In this document: positions 9,214-18,064 of the stretch, one piece after another | How positions within the stretch are numbered: position 1 is the stretch's first letter | How the letters are laid out: every line of letters begins with the position of its first letter | Assembly: GCF_014841215.1 (NCBI RefSeq) | Contig: NZ_JACYTR010000022.1 | Location: 1-64,000 of the forward strand | DNA: 64,000 nucleotides | Direction of reading: 5' to 3' | From: Pseudomarimonas arenosa | GTDB taxonomy: Bacteria > Pseudomonadota > Gammaproteobacteria > Xanthomonadales > Xanthomonadaceae | Position numbers and translations under genes: made by a program | The notes under the pieces: generated by a model | The model's input: the letters and a program-made list of their open reading frames with translations, nothing else | Databases searched by the model: none | What the model was told of the DNA's origin: nothing

Positions 9214-9786
9214 TCAATAATCGACGTCGCAGTCCATTTGCAGGTAGTTGGCAATTTGCTGCGATAGCGGCGGCGCTTCTGCGAATTCAAGGTCGTAGAT
9301 CTTCCAGCCAGTGCCATCGGGCTTCATGCGCAGAGCGATCTGCCACTCAATGCGGTGGTAGCGGTGGCCGTTCGGAAAATTGTCATCCACGTATACCAAT
9401 TTGACCTCCACCGTCGTGGCGTCGGCATCCCGCCCCTTCATGCTTAGCACCTGGCTGGCACCCTCTACGGCACCGGTGAAGATCGCCCCTTCCCAGATCG
9501 GGGGCTTGTCGCCTTCCGCAGTGAGTCGGCTGCATTCATCCTCCTTCACCCGAGCCTGTTCCAGTGACCGCAACAGCGATGAATCAATGTAGCGGCTGAG
9601 CCGGGCAGCTTCCGCTTCGCGAGGTAAGCCGAACACGTTCAAGGCCTCGCCCTGCGAATAAAACGCTTCGGCCAGGGCCAGTGTCGTGCTCGATTGCGAA
9701 GCGTTGGGGGAAGCCAGAAGTAAGAGCAGAGCCGAGGCGTTCAAGTGGGGTGATCCGGTGGTTGGAGAGGCGGTGGCGTTGGCCAC
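9214..9786 (-). CDS. Exported hypothetical protein
   Basis: No family is recognised with confidence. The product has up to 190 residues with a hydrophobic stretch (LNASALLLLLASPNASQS) that looks like a short signal peptide. The C-terminal half reads like an NTF2/DUF3828-style lipoprotein domain (VEVKLVYVDDN, RIEWQIALRMKPDGTGWKIY, then a Tyr/Asp-rich end). A TTG at 9744 would start directly at the signal peptide and may be the real start. It lies 94 bases after the gene at 9881-10762 on the same strand and may share its transcript. Confidence 0.55.
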   Translation of the reverse strand: MANATASPTTGSPHLNASALLLLLASPNASQSSTTLALAEAFYSQGEALNVFGLPREAEAARLSRYIDSSLLRSLEQARVKEDECSRLTAEGDKPPIWEGAIFTGAVEGASQVLSMKGRDADATTVEVKLVYVDDNFPNGHRYHRIEWQIALRMKPDGTGWKIYDLEFAEAPPLSQQIANYLQMDCDVDY

Positions 9787-9880
9787 CGAACGCGGTGTTC
9801 AGGATGGGCGAAACGCGAGGACAAGCGCAGGTCGGTGCTACGACTGTGGACTTACCGCTCGCGTTGCGGATGGATCGGCC

Positions 9881-10762
9881 TCAGCGCAGGATGCCGACCG
9901 AACCGCCGTCGTCGACCACCCAGCGGCCGTCGCGGCGACGCATATCGAATTCATACAGTGCATTCATGCCGGGGAACATCTCGCCTTCGCCACGGATGAA
10001 GATCAACTCCTCGCTCACTTGTTCGCCGCCGGAGATCTTGAGTTTCTCCGGCATCCGCGAAGACCACACTGACTTCAGCGATTCGAGATTCTCTTCCGCG
10101 GATTGGTAGTCGGCGTTGTACTGCGCGATCAACCCTTCGGACATGTGCTCGAACACGGCATCCAGGCTGTCGCCTTTCAGTGCCTTGGCAAAGGCCATCA
10201 GCGCCTTGCCGGCCTCGCCGCCGTCGGCGGCAATCGCTTTGCCACTGAGCTTGGGAATCACCGCAGCAGAAAACTTCATGTCCAAGGTCCAAGGGTCGCC
10301 ACTCTCCACTTTGACCGGCCCATCCACCCACACCCGGCAATCCAGCTTCGCAGCGCTGCGCTCCTGGCATTCCAGCTTGAGCGAGCCCGGCTCACCAAAG
10401 ATGGGCTTGGTGCTTTCGACATATTGAACGTCGCCCACCTTGGCATTGACCGAGGCGTGACCATCATCGGCGATGAACACGGTTAGGTAGTTCTGCTCGT
10501 TCAACGCCGGATCGTTGATCGCCGAAACATAGGCATCGCGCTGGTTGGTCAGGGCGGCCTCGTCCATCGCGGTGTTGCTGAGAAACACAATCGTTCGATC
10601 CTGCCTGGGATTGCTCGAATCAGGCGCGCGAATGGCGACAATGTGGTCGGGCGTGAGGTTTATCGCGCCCATCGCGAACGAGCCGGAAACTTCCCCTCCC
10701 TGAGCGCCTGCTGCCGAACCCAGTGCAACAACGAACGCGAGGGACTTACGCACCTGATACAT
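9881..10762 (-). CDS. Secreted protein of unknown function
   Basis: The 293-residue product has a signal peptide (MYQVRKSLAFVVALGSAAGA) and a beta-rich body. No catalytic motif is seen. The C-terminal third (LKGDSLDAVFEHMSEGLIAQ to the end) resembles DUF4878/NTF2-like domains that track protein dose in stress responses, but this is a weak impression. The start at 10762 is preceded by GGAG nine bases upstream; an upstream frame to 10858 lacks these features. It probably forms a two-gene unit with the exported protein at 9214-9786. Confidence 0.6.
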   Translation of the reverse strand: MYQVRKSLAFVVALGSAAGAQGGEVSGSFAMGAINLTPDHIVAIRAPDSSNPRQDRTIVFLSNTAMDEAALTNQRDAYVSAINDPALNEQNYLTVFIADDGHASVNAKVGDVQYVESTKPIFGEPGSLKLECQERSAAKLDCRVWVDGPVKVESGDPWTLDMKFSAAVIPKLSGKAIAADGGEAGKALMAFAKALKGDSLDAVFEHMSEGLIAQYNADYQSAEENLESLKSVWSSRMPEKLKISGGEQVSEELIFIRGEGEMFPGMNALYEFDMRRRDGRWVVDDGGSVGILR

Positions 10763-10953
10763 AGCTTCGGACTCCAACAGCCAAGGCTGCAGTCTAGCCC
10801 CGCCCAGCCCTCTCGAGGCGGCAGTTGAGCACTCGGTCGCGGCCTCGCGGCAGCCCATGGGCGCGGGGCCTGGTCATTCTACGACCAAACCGAAGGTTGC
10901 ACCGGATGGGCCGCCGGGCGGGCCTCAGGGCATGTGTCCGCAGAGTACGGCCC

Positions 10954-11004
10954 TTGCAAGAGATCGAGCGTCTTGCGAAGCGCATTTCTGCGACAGGACA
11001 CTAG
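10954..11004 (+). mobile_element. IS630-family 3' end remnant
   Basis: The last 17 codons of the same transposase family are present (LQEIERLAKRISATGH and TAG), together with the terminal repeat GCGACAGGACACTA. The right flank is TAGC, as at the other three tips. The rest of the element is gone. The equivalent end is seen at 39440-39490 and 45532-45582. Confidence 0.75.
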
Positions 11005-11026
11005 CTTGTCGCTTCGTCCAAGCCCC

Positions 11027-11164
11027 CTTCGACAGGCGCTGGGGGCGTCAAGCTGGCCGCCGCCCCCCGCGCTCGCTGAGCGTGTCGAAGCGAGCCTCGA
11101 CAGCGCGTCGCGCCAGTCGGTGGCGAGGCCTTCGGCGCAAGCTCAGCCGATTGCTTCGCCCTGT
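11027..11164 (+). repeat. Dispersed repeat of the GTCGAAGCGAGCCTCGAC type, copy 1
   Basis: It opens with CCCCCTTCGACAGGCGC and carries the core CGCTGAGCGTGTCGAAGCGA, then GCCTCGACAGCGCGTCGCGC. The same order of blocks, with related spacing, occurs at 56123-56275. The core is itself an imperfect palindrome. The repeat runs up to the stop codon of the ankyrin gene at 11165. Confidence 0.6.
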
Positions 11165-13453
11165 TCACTCCGAAGCAAAGCGCTGGCGCAAGCGCTGCAG
11201 CGAGCTTTGCTCATCGAGGCATTGCTGCTCAAAACCGGCATGCATGGCGGCAGCGACCGAGGCCAGGTCGGGCCAGCGTGTGAGCAGGTGCTGGCGGCTC
11301 TTTTGCAGGCTCGCCATGTCTTCGGCCAAATGTCGCTCGTCGCCACGCAGCCGCGGACGCAAGCCGAGCAGTTCGCTGAAGTTGGCCAAGGACTGCTGCT
11401 GCGCCTCGCTTAACAAGGCGTTTACGGTGAGCATCTCGCGGTTGCGCTGGCGTGCTTGTGCCGCGGTATCGAGCCAGAGCGGAACCCGTTCCCTAGCGCT
11501 CGGCGGCAGCGCGGCCAGCATGGCCTCCAGCAGATCGAGATCGCCGCCGGCCGCGGTGGCGCTGAGGATGTCGGGCGCGCTGTGTCCTGGTGCGGCGGCC
11601 AACGGATCGGCGCCGTGCGCCAGCAGCAGCCGCACCAGGGCCACGTCGCAATCGGGCGGCGCATTCTCCACCGCCAGGTACAACAGACTCTCGCCTGCGC
11701 GGTTGCATTGCTGCGCCGATGCCCCGGCCTGCAATAGCGCTTCCAGCACCCGCGCATCGGCGCTGAACCCCGCCAGTGGCAATCCCTGCAGACTGCCCGC
11801 CGGGTCGGCGCCGGCGGCCAGCAGCGCGCGTAACACGGCGTATCGCTGATCATCGAGCTGGCTGTCGACAAAGGCGGGCAACGGCCGTTGCTTCTCGCTT
11901 TCCAAAGCTTCCAGCAAAGCTTCGCCGCGCAGGCACAGGGCCAGCGCCAACGCGCCTTGCTCGCCGCTGAGCGCAGCCTGGCTCCAGGGCTGTTGAACTA
12001 GTAGTTCCACATGATCGAGCCGGCCGTGCATGGCGGCGAAATGCAAGGGGCTAAGCCGGTGAGCACCGCAGCGCTGCAGTGGCGGATCGCGGTAGTCGCC
12101 AAGCAAGCGTTGCAGCATACCTAGCGAACAACGCCCGGCGACGCCCAACAGCGGCTGCGACCATGGCTTGCCGCCCTTGTCGAGATCGATTCCGGCGTCG
12201 AGCAGGTCGATGATCAGGTCTTCGTCCACCTCGCCCATGCCGTTAAACGGCGCACAGAAGCAGCGCTCGATCAGTTTGCGCGCCTGCCGTTGCGGCCAAT
12301 CGGTGCGAGCGCCGCGGGCAATCAGCAACCGTGCCGCCGCGCCCTGATTGGCCTCGATGGCCAGTTGCAAGGGCGTTTCGCCGCAGGCATCGGCAGGGTC
12401 GATCGCGCTGCCGGCGTCAAGCAGACGTGCCACCAGATCAACCGCCCCCGCTCGGGCTGCCGAATGCAAGGCACAACGCTGCTCAGCGTCGGTGGCGTTC
12501 ACATCGGCACCGGCTTGCAACAGTCGATCGACCAGGCTGTATTGGCCGCGCTCGACACACATCATCAGTGGGCGACGGCCATCGGCACTGACCTGCTCCA
12601 GATCAACCCCTTGTTCAAGCACCTGGTTCAGCACGTCGAGATCGCCGAACAACAGCGCATCCCACAGCCCCAGGGGGGCATCGGCCGCGCGCAATACCGG
12701 CAGGCCTCGCGCCAGATGATGCAGCACCAGGCCAGCATCCAACTGTAGCTGCGGGGCGCCTTCGTCCTCGTCTTCGTCCCAATAAGGGTCTTCTTCCAAC
12801 AGTTCAGCGGGCAGCAACCCCCTGGCGATGAGTTCAGCGGGTTCGGCGGCTTCGCGTGCGCCCCTTACCTCCAGGAAATGATCATCATTGATCAACAAGG
12901 CCGCGCGCAGTGCGCCGTTGATGACACACTCGCCGTGGTTGTAGTGGCCCAGCACCACGGCCTCAATGTCGGCATCCCCCGCAATCACCCACACGGCACC
13001 GCCATGGACAAAATTCCGCGCCCGCACGCTGCCTAGCACCAGCAGGCTGGGCCCAAAGTCGCCCTCCAGGTTCAGCAAGTCGCCCTCGATTTCAATGTCG
13101 CCGTCAATCACCAGGGCATTCACCCGGCGCCCGGCAGCATCCGCGGCATCGGCCCCGAAGTCCCAGGTCAAACTGCTTTGCAGGCGTGCACCACTGGGCA
13201 AGTACAGGAACAGGCTGTCCTGTCTGCTGCCGGCGAAGAAATGAGCCATGCCGAGCAAACCGCTAGGGCAGCGGGCCTGGATATCGGCAACACTGGCTTG
13301 GGTGGCCACGGAGATCAAGCCAGACGGCGTAGCGAATTGGGGCGGCGCAGAGGGCATGCAATCGTTCAAGGGCAGTGAAAAACCTGCCGATTGAGCAGGA
13401 TATGCATCGCAGAAAGCAATGCCTGCCCTGCCCTCTGTTCGCCGAACAGTCAT
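11165..13453 (-). CDS. Ankyrin-repeat protein with an N-terminal beta-helix-like domain
   Basis: The product has up to 762 residues and no signal peptide, so it is probably cytoplasmic. Residues about 90-200 form stacked short beta repeats (DIEIEGDLLNLEGD, LLVLGSVRARNFVHGGAVWV), resembling the polymer-forming/beta-helix sections found in immunity-like WGR/ankyrin proteins. Residues about 240-700 contain many ankyrin repeats, for example GRRPLMMCVERGQYSLVDRL and EQRCALHSAARAGAVDLVAR. Ankyrins mediate protein binding. A start at the ATG at 13357 (730 residues) is equally possible; the longer start has GGAG four bases upstream but an uninformative first 32 residues. The neighbours give no functional hint. 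Confidence 0.75.
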   Translation of the reverse strand: MTVRRTEGRAGIAFCDAYPAQSAGFSLPLNDCMPSAPPQFATPSGLISVATQASVADIQARCPSGLLGMAHFFAGSRQDSLFLYLPSGARLQSSLTWDFGADAADAAGRRVNALVIDGDIEIEGDLLNLEGDFGPSLLVLGSVRARNFVHGGAVWVIAGDADIEAVVLGHYNHGECVINGALRAALLINDDHFLEVRGAREAAEPAELIARGLLPAELLEEDPYWDEDEDEGAPQLQLDAGLVLHHLARGLPVLRAADAPLGLWDALLFGDLDVLNQVLEQGVDLEQVSADGRRPLMMCVERGQYSLVDRLLQAGADVNATDAEQRCALHSAARAGAVDLVARLLDAGSAIDPADACGETPLQLAIEANQGAAARLLIARGARTDWPQRQARKLIERCFCAPFNGMGEVDEDLIIDLLDAGIDLDKGGKPWSQPLLGVAGRCSLGMLQRLLGDYRDPPLQRCGAHRLSPLHFAAMHGRLDHVELLVQQPWSQAALSGEQGALALALCLRGEALLEALESEKQRPLPAFVDSQLDDQRYAVLRALLAAGADPAGSLQGLPLAGFSADARVLEALLQAGASAQQCNRAGESLLYLAVENAPPDCDVALVRLLLAHGADPLAAAPGHSAPDILSATAAGGDLDLLEAMLAALPPSARERVPLWLDTAAQARQRNREMLTVNALLSEAQQQSLANFSELLGLRPRLRGDERHLAEDMASLQKSRQHLLTRWPDLASVAAAMHAGFEQQCLDEQSSLQRLRQRFASE

Positions 13454-13495
13454 CTTCTCCGCAGCGTGGCCAATCCTGACTCGGCAGCGGACCGG

Positions 13496-15091
13496 CTAGT
13501 TGACTTCCACCGTCGGCTGCTCAAAGCCGTTCGCGAAGATGCTGATCATGGGCAAGGTAGCCGTCTCCCCGGTTTCCAGCACCAGCATTCTGAACCCCGA
13601 CTGCAGCGTGACCGGTGAGCCCGGTGTTGCGTAGGGTGTGACCTGAATAGGGCCGCTCGGTGCGGCGAACTCTGTGGCGACCGCCGGCTCGGCAATCTCC
13701 CAGATCTCCACCGTCCCGCCGCCCGGAACCAGGGCCTCGGCAAATGCCCCGCGGAGCACAAAGTCGGAACCGGGTGCGGTGCTCAGGCGACCGACGCCAA
13801 ATGGGGCCTGCAGCACGATGGGTTCGGTCCCTTTCGCCAACTGCCGAGGAGTGCCGGCCGCCTCAAGGCAACGCTGGTTGATCTCCAGAATGCTTTGCTC
13901 GGAGAACAGCAGCTGCCACGCGACCTCTTGCTCGAACTCATCCACTACTGCGCAACTGCGCGTAGCCTGCTGGCACCACATCAAGTCGCCGGGCTCTGTC
14001 GGCGCCCCGCAATCGATGAACAGTGTGCGGTCGGAATCTTCTTCGCAATCGGCCACCAGATCTTCGTAGCGATTCTCGAACGCTATGATCGCCTGGCGCA
14101 CTGCAAAGGCTCTGCAGAACATCAGCATGTCTGCCGTCACACCAAGGCGGGCCGCCGATTCGAATCGGGTCTCGACCCCCTGCGGCACTAACAGGCCATT
14201 CAACTCGAAGCCAGCGGAATCGGACGTCAAGCCGACCTCGCCCTCGGCGACCTCAAGGGCCGGAGGGTTTCGCTGCAAGATCATCTCCGCGGTCGAGCCG
14301 ATGCAGCCGCCGTCGCTGGTATACATGCGGATTCGATATCGCTCGCCGCTGACCAGCGGCGGTGTGGGCAGCAGCACTCCACCGACCTGCAGGGTGTCGG
14401 CAATGTCGTAGTCTCCATAAGCCAGCGGCGCAAGCAAGCCGCCTGCGCTGAACCATTGGCGAATGCCGTAGTACAAGGAGCCGGAAGGAGGCGGAGCCAG
14501 CTGTTCAAATACGTCCACGCGGTCGACGAAGAACGGAGGCGTCGGCGCCTGCTCATTGCGCCAGCGAATGATCGGACCTCCCGCATCGCTCTCGCCAAGG
14601 ATCTCGATAAAGCTCTCCATCAGATCGAAGTCGGGATTCAAGGCAAAGTCCTGTTGCCTCGGCTGATTGGAGAAACAGTCGACTCCGTCGAACTCGACAT
14701 AGGGATAGTTGTATATGTAGTACGGGCCCTCGGTTCTGAAGGCCACCATGTGGTCGTCGAACGCGATGCGGGCGCCCGAGCCATCCACCAGCGTGGCCTG
14801 AACCGTAACCAAGCCAGGCTCGAAGTTTTGCCACGACCACGACGCACTGGTCAGCGTGGTGGGCCCAAACGTCGGCAGTAGCAGCGGCGGATTGTTCTGC
14901 CCATAGTCGAGCTCGACCCGGTAAGGCGGCGTTCCGCCCTGCCATGAGAAGTCCATGGTGACGACTTCCAGCGGGTCGGCGTCTCTCGGGCCGGAAATCA
15001 GCGTATCGCTTACTGGTGCCCCAGCCAACGCCAGCGCTGACATCGAGGCCAGAAGGACTCCCGACAGCCCTCGGATCGACAGCGCGCGCAT
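13496..15091 (-). CDS. Secreted protein with a C-terminal GFE motif
   Basis: The 531-residue exported protein is of unknown function. Its signal peptide is MRALSIRGLSGVLLASMSAL followed by ALA. The mature part starts with an Ig-like domain (ISGPRDADPLEVVTMDFSW) and has several Cys residues likely paired in the periplasm. The C-terminus, ISIFANGFEQPTVEVN, carries the F-x-x-G-F-E motif also found at the ends of the genes at 20057 and 41248. The ATG at 15091 is used because the signal peptide starts there. Confidence 0.65.
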   Translation of the reverse strand: MRALSIRGLSGVLLASMSALALAGAPVSDTLISGPRDADPLEVVTMDFSWQGGTPPYRVELDYGQNNPPLLLPTFGPTTLTSASWSWQNFEPGLVTVQATLVDGSGARIAFDDHMVAFRTEGPYYIYNYPYVEFDGVDCFSNQPRQQDFALNPDFDLMESFIEILGESDAGGPIIRWRNEQAPTPPFFVDRVDVFEQLAPPPSGSLYYGIRQWFSAGGLLAPLAYGDYDIADTLQVGGVLLPTPPLVSGERYRIRMYTSDGGCIGSTAEMILQRNPPALEVAEGEVGLTSDSAGFELNGLLVPQGVETRFESAARLGVTADMLMFCRAFAVRQAIIAFENRYEDLVADCEEDSDRTLFIDCGAPTEPGDLMWCQQATRSCAVVDEFEQEVAWQLLFSEQSILEINQRCLEAAGTPRQLAKGTEPIVLQAPFGVGRLSTAPGSDFVLRGAFAEALVPGGGTVEIWEIAEPAVATEFAAPSGPIQVTPYATPGSPVTLQSGFRMLVLETGETATLPMISIFANGFEQPTVEVN

Positions 15092-15477
15092 ACGCCCTCA
15101 CTTTGCCGCGACTGACACCCTCAAGCACGCACCATGCGGGCAGCATGCCTAGCGAACAGCCGACGACGCCCGCATCTGGCCCACCCGACCAACCACGCAT
15201 TTGTCGAACATCAGTCCACGTGTTGGGTTGAGACCTGAGATTATACCCCTTATTGAATGCTGGCCAAGCCATGCGTGGCATTCGCCGCTCTTAACATATT
15301 GCTAAGCTTTGTCAACAAAGCTCGGTGAGCTGTAGCCACGGAGCGGCCGAAACGAGTCCGGACCTGTGCCGGACTCGGCGCGCCGCAGTGCCGTTCGAGG
15401 GTCTTGCCTACTTACTGCCAGCACAAGAAGCCGGATGCCTCAAGGCTTGAACACTTAACCACCGAATCAAGGCCATG
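15092..15477. other. Intergenic region holding part of a mosaic palindrome
   Basis: At 15335-15395, TAGCCACGGAGCGGCCGAAA and the following GTCCGGACC / GCCGGACTCGGCGCG module match the central part of the elements at 9060 and 16642. An AT-rich stretch (TTAACATATTGCTAAGC) lies at 15291-15307. No gene is supported. Confidence 0.6.
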
Positions 15478-16374
15478 TTAAGCGGCAGACCCCATCGACC
15501 GCGACCCACCCATCACCTCGACGAATTTCTGGCTAAAGGCGTGCACGTCCCCTGGCCATCGTGCCGACACATAGTTGCCGTCACATACTACCCAGGCGGC
15601 GCGATGGTCTTGCGGCCCGTCTCTGAACAAGCCGCTGCGCTTGCGCCAGCGGTGCGAAACTCCGGCCGGCACATCGAGAAAATCATCTGGCGAGGCCAGG
15701 GCGCGGCTAACTTCAGCCTGCACGCTGCGATAGCCTGCAGGTTCACCACGCCGCTCAGGATAGGTCCGATAGTAGTTCGGGTCCCATATCCGGCCGGCGA
15801 ATCGCATCAGGTTCCAGGCGCTACGCTCCAGATTCCAGGTCAAGCCCGTCGTCTTGCGCCCATGCAATACCGAGCGGCCGTCGCTCTCGCGCCGGCTGCG
15901 CGCTGCCAGTACCACCCCGTGGCAAATCGCCGCAACAGGCAGGTCGCGTTCGAAGCAATCAGCGACCAGGCCTTGCAGCAATGGGTCTTCGAGATAGGCG
16001 CGCATGCCGCGTGCGCGGTGACCACCCGGCAACAACAAACCATCGTAGTGCTCGACCCTCAGCTCGGCATACGGAACAGGATGGCGGTACGCGGAATCAC
16101 CGACCATGTCTGCATGCGCGCGTCGCGCTTCGCGATTGGCTCGCAGCATCAAACCGAGCAAGGGCATTCGACGCAGGCCGGGAATCCATCCCCATAGATC
16201 CAGCCCCTGGCCGCTCAGCATGAGTTGATCAGGCTCGGATGGCTCACCCAGAGGCGTGGCGAATCTCACCGCAATTCCTGCTTCGCGCAGACGCTGCCAA
16301 GGCAAGGCTGCCTCACTCGGATCGTAGTCGCGGGCAGGAAGAGCAACGAGAACCGTTTGTTGAGTTCGTTTCAA
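15478..16374 (-). CDS. DJ-1/PfpI family protein
   Basis: The 298-residue product has the class I glutamine-amidotransferase-like fold of the DJ-1/PfpI superfamily. The nucleophile elbow is AAICHGVV, with the reactive Cys and following His, and HYDGLLLPGGHRARGMR precedes it. Members act as proteases, chaperones, glyoxalases or deglycases; this one cannot be assigned further. The start is the TTG at 16374, directly before the conserved first strand (KRTQQTVLVALPARDYD); no strong ribosome binding site is visible. It is separate from the DJ-1 gene at 18752, from which it differs clearly in sequence. Confidence 0.82.
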   Translation of the reverse strand: MKRTQQTVLVALPARDYDPSEAALPWQRLREAGIAVRFATPLGEPSEPDQLMLSGQGLDLWGWIPGLRRMPLLGLMLRANREARRAHADMVGDSAYRHPVPYAELRVEHYDGLLLPGGHRARGMRAYLEDPLLQGLVADCFERDLPVAAICHGVVLAARSRRESDGRSVLHGRKTTGLTWNLERSAWNLMRFAGRIWDPNYYRTYPERRGEPAGYRSVQAEVSRALASPDDFLDVPAGVSHRWRKRSGLFRDGPQDHRAAWVVCDGNYVSARWPGDVHAFSQKFVEVMGGSRSMGSAA

Positions 16375-16477
16375 TGCGTTCTACTCGATAGCCTGAGCCA
16401 GCAGATCTGGTGCAGTTTAACAGGCCACTACGGCGCGCCGTGCAGGTCGCGCGCGGTAATCGAACACCATTCGACCA

Positions 16478-16613
16478 TCAATTCATAATGGTTTCGAACC
16501 CATTTCGGAAAATGCTGGCCGACACGATGGCCACGCTGAGCGCAGCACTACCGAGATCGCCGTTCACCACCACCGAGTACAGGCCAGTTGTGTCGACGAC
16601 GGGCACCGGATCG
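16478..16613 (-). pseudogene. Fragment duplicating the 3' end of the gene at 20057-20914
   Basis: About 136 bp match 20057-20192. The last half is nearly identical and the first third is diverged. In frame it encodes an end ...VAIVSASIFRNGFETIMN and a stop, against SATVFHDGFETVVN in the intact gene. There is no start or upstream part. It breaks off at GGATCG, where a degenerate copy of the GATCAACAACGT palindrome begins. Confidence 0.8.
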
Positions 16614-16614
16614 A

Positions 16615-16742
16615 TCAACCACGTAAGTTATTGATCAGCGCATTCGAGCGAAGCTCGACGTAGCCGCGGAGCGGCCGAAACGAGTTCGCACCGGTGCCGA
16701 ACTCGGCGCGTCTGAAAAGTCCAGGATGGACTTGTTCAGACC
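16615..16742 (+). repeat. Mosaic palindromic element, copy 3
   Basis: It starts with a degenerate GATCAACCACGT / AAGTTATTGATC palindrome. From 16642 to 16742 it is almost base-for-base the element at 9060-9160. It directly abuts the gene fragment at 16478-16613. Confidence 0.8.
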
Positions 16743-16807
16743 CTCCTTGGATCAACACGACCCGCCCTGCGATCGGCCAGATATCCACACCAAGGACCAG
16801 ACCTTCC

Positions 16808-18064
16808 TCAGGCAAACTGAATGCTGGCAATGGTGTTGCGCTGGTCGCTGTCGACGCAAAGCTCGACGTGATAGCGATCGCACAGCCGCCGCACGATGGC
16901 GAGACCGAGCCCGGCACCTGCACTGATCTTGCTGCGACTGAACGGCTCGTACAGTCGCGCGGCGAGATCGTCGTCAATCGGATGCCCGGTGTTGATTACC
17001 TGCAGTCGCCGGTCGCGGAACTGAATCTGCACGCTGCCCTGATCGGTGTGCGCAAAGGCGTTTCCTATGAGATTGGCCAACAGCATCTGCAGCACCGGTG
17101 TCGGCAGCGACACCTTCGCCTCGGGCGCTACAGAGATCTCAATCTCGACCTGCTTGCCTTCGAGAACCGTGGATTGGTCCACGATGACGCGTTCCAGCAC
17201 GGGCAGGATAGCAATCGGCTCGGGTTGGGTTGGCAAGGCTTCTTCGCGCGCCAAGGACAGCAGACACATAACGATATGTTCCAGCGCCTGCGACGATTGG
17301 CGGATCTGCTCCAGATGCGCATGGGCAGCGTTCGAGAGATCGGTCTGCTCAGATAGCCGCGTGCTGGCCATACGGATCACGGTGAGCGGCGTGCGCAACT
17401 CGTGGCTGGCGTCACGCACAAAGGCCTGCTCGCGCTCAACGAACGCGTGGATGCGGCGCACCAGTGCATCCAAGCCACGCGACAACACACCGACTTCGGC
17501 ATCAGCATCGGCATCGCCGACAGTGAAACGGCTGGGCAAGCGGGCCGGATCGAGCGCATCGACCCGATCTGCCAGATGGACGATCGGCGCTGCCGCCCTG
17601 CGCGCAAGCAGGTGACCGAGCAGCAGCGCCAGGGCCAGCACGGCCGTGCCCGACCAGGCCAGCACCTGCAGCAATTGCGTGCGAATCGGCCGCACCACCA
17701 ACTGCTGACCGACTTCAGCAAGCAGATACACCGGCGGCTCGACGGGCAAGCGCAGCAGGTGATAGTGACGACCCTCAGCACCGCTGAACTCGATGCGCTG
17801 CGGCTCCTCCCGGTACACCTCACGAACCTCGGGCGGAAACGTCGCGGGATCGTGGTAGAGGCGCATGAAGGGGCGGCTGGGCGTAGGCCACTGGCCGTCG
17901 CGAGCATGCGCCTGCATCAGCTGCTCGGCCTCCTCTTTCAGCATGGCCGAGAAGAAGCGATCTTCAACGAAATAGACGAACAAGAAGGCGTACATGCCGA
18001 AGAGAGCAGCCACGCACACGGCGAAGCCAGCAAAGGCCAGCATCAAGCGTCGCTGCAGGCTCAT
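16808..18064 (-). CDS. Membrane sensor histidine kinase
   Basis: The 418-residue kinase has two membrane helices (near residues 5-30 and 140-165) enclosing a periplasmic domain of about 110 residues, a HAMP linker, a HisKA domain with the phospho-acceptor in DASHELRTPLTVIR near residue 222, and a HATPase domain (NLIGNAFAHTDQG, then GAGLGLAIVRRL). It autophosphorylates and should phosphorylate the regulator encoded at 18061-18750. The two genes overlap by ATGA, a sign of translational coupling. The periplasmic domain is not recognised, so the stimulus is unknown; the DJ-1/TPR gene first in the operon hints at envelope or protein-damage stress (inference). Confidence 0.92.
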   Translation of the reverse strand: MSLQRRLMLAFAGFAVCVAALFGMYAFLFVYFVEDRFFSAMLKEEAEQLMQAHARDGQWPTPSRPFMRLYHDPATFPPEVREVYREEPQRIEFSGAEGRHYHLLRLPVEPPVYLLAEVGQQLVVRPIRTQLLQVLAWSGTAVLALALLLGHLLARRAAAPIVHLADRVDALDPARLPSRFTVGDADADAEVGVLSRGLDALVRRIHAFVEREQAFVRDASHELRTPLTVIRMASTRLSEQTDLSNAAHAHLEQIRQSSQALEHIVMCLLSLAREEALPTQPEPIAILPVLERVIVDQSTVLEGKQVEIEISVAPEAKVSLPTPVLQMLLANLIGNAFAHTDQGSVQIQFRDRRLQVINTGHPIDDDLAARLYEPFSRSKISAGAGLGLAIVRRLCDRYHVELCVDSDQRNTIASIQFA

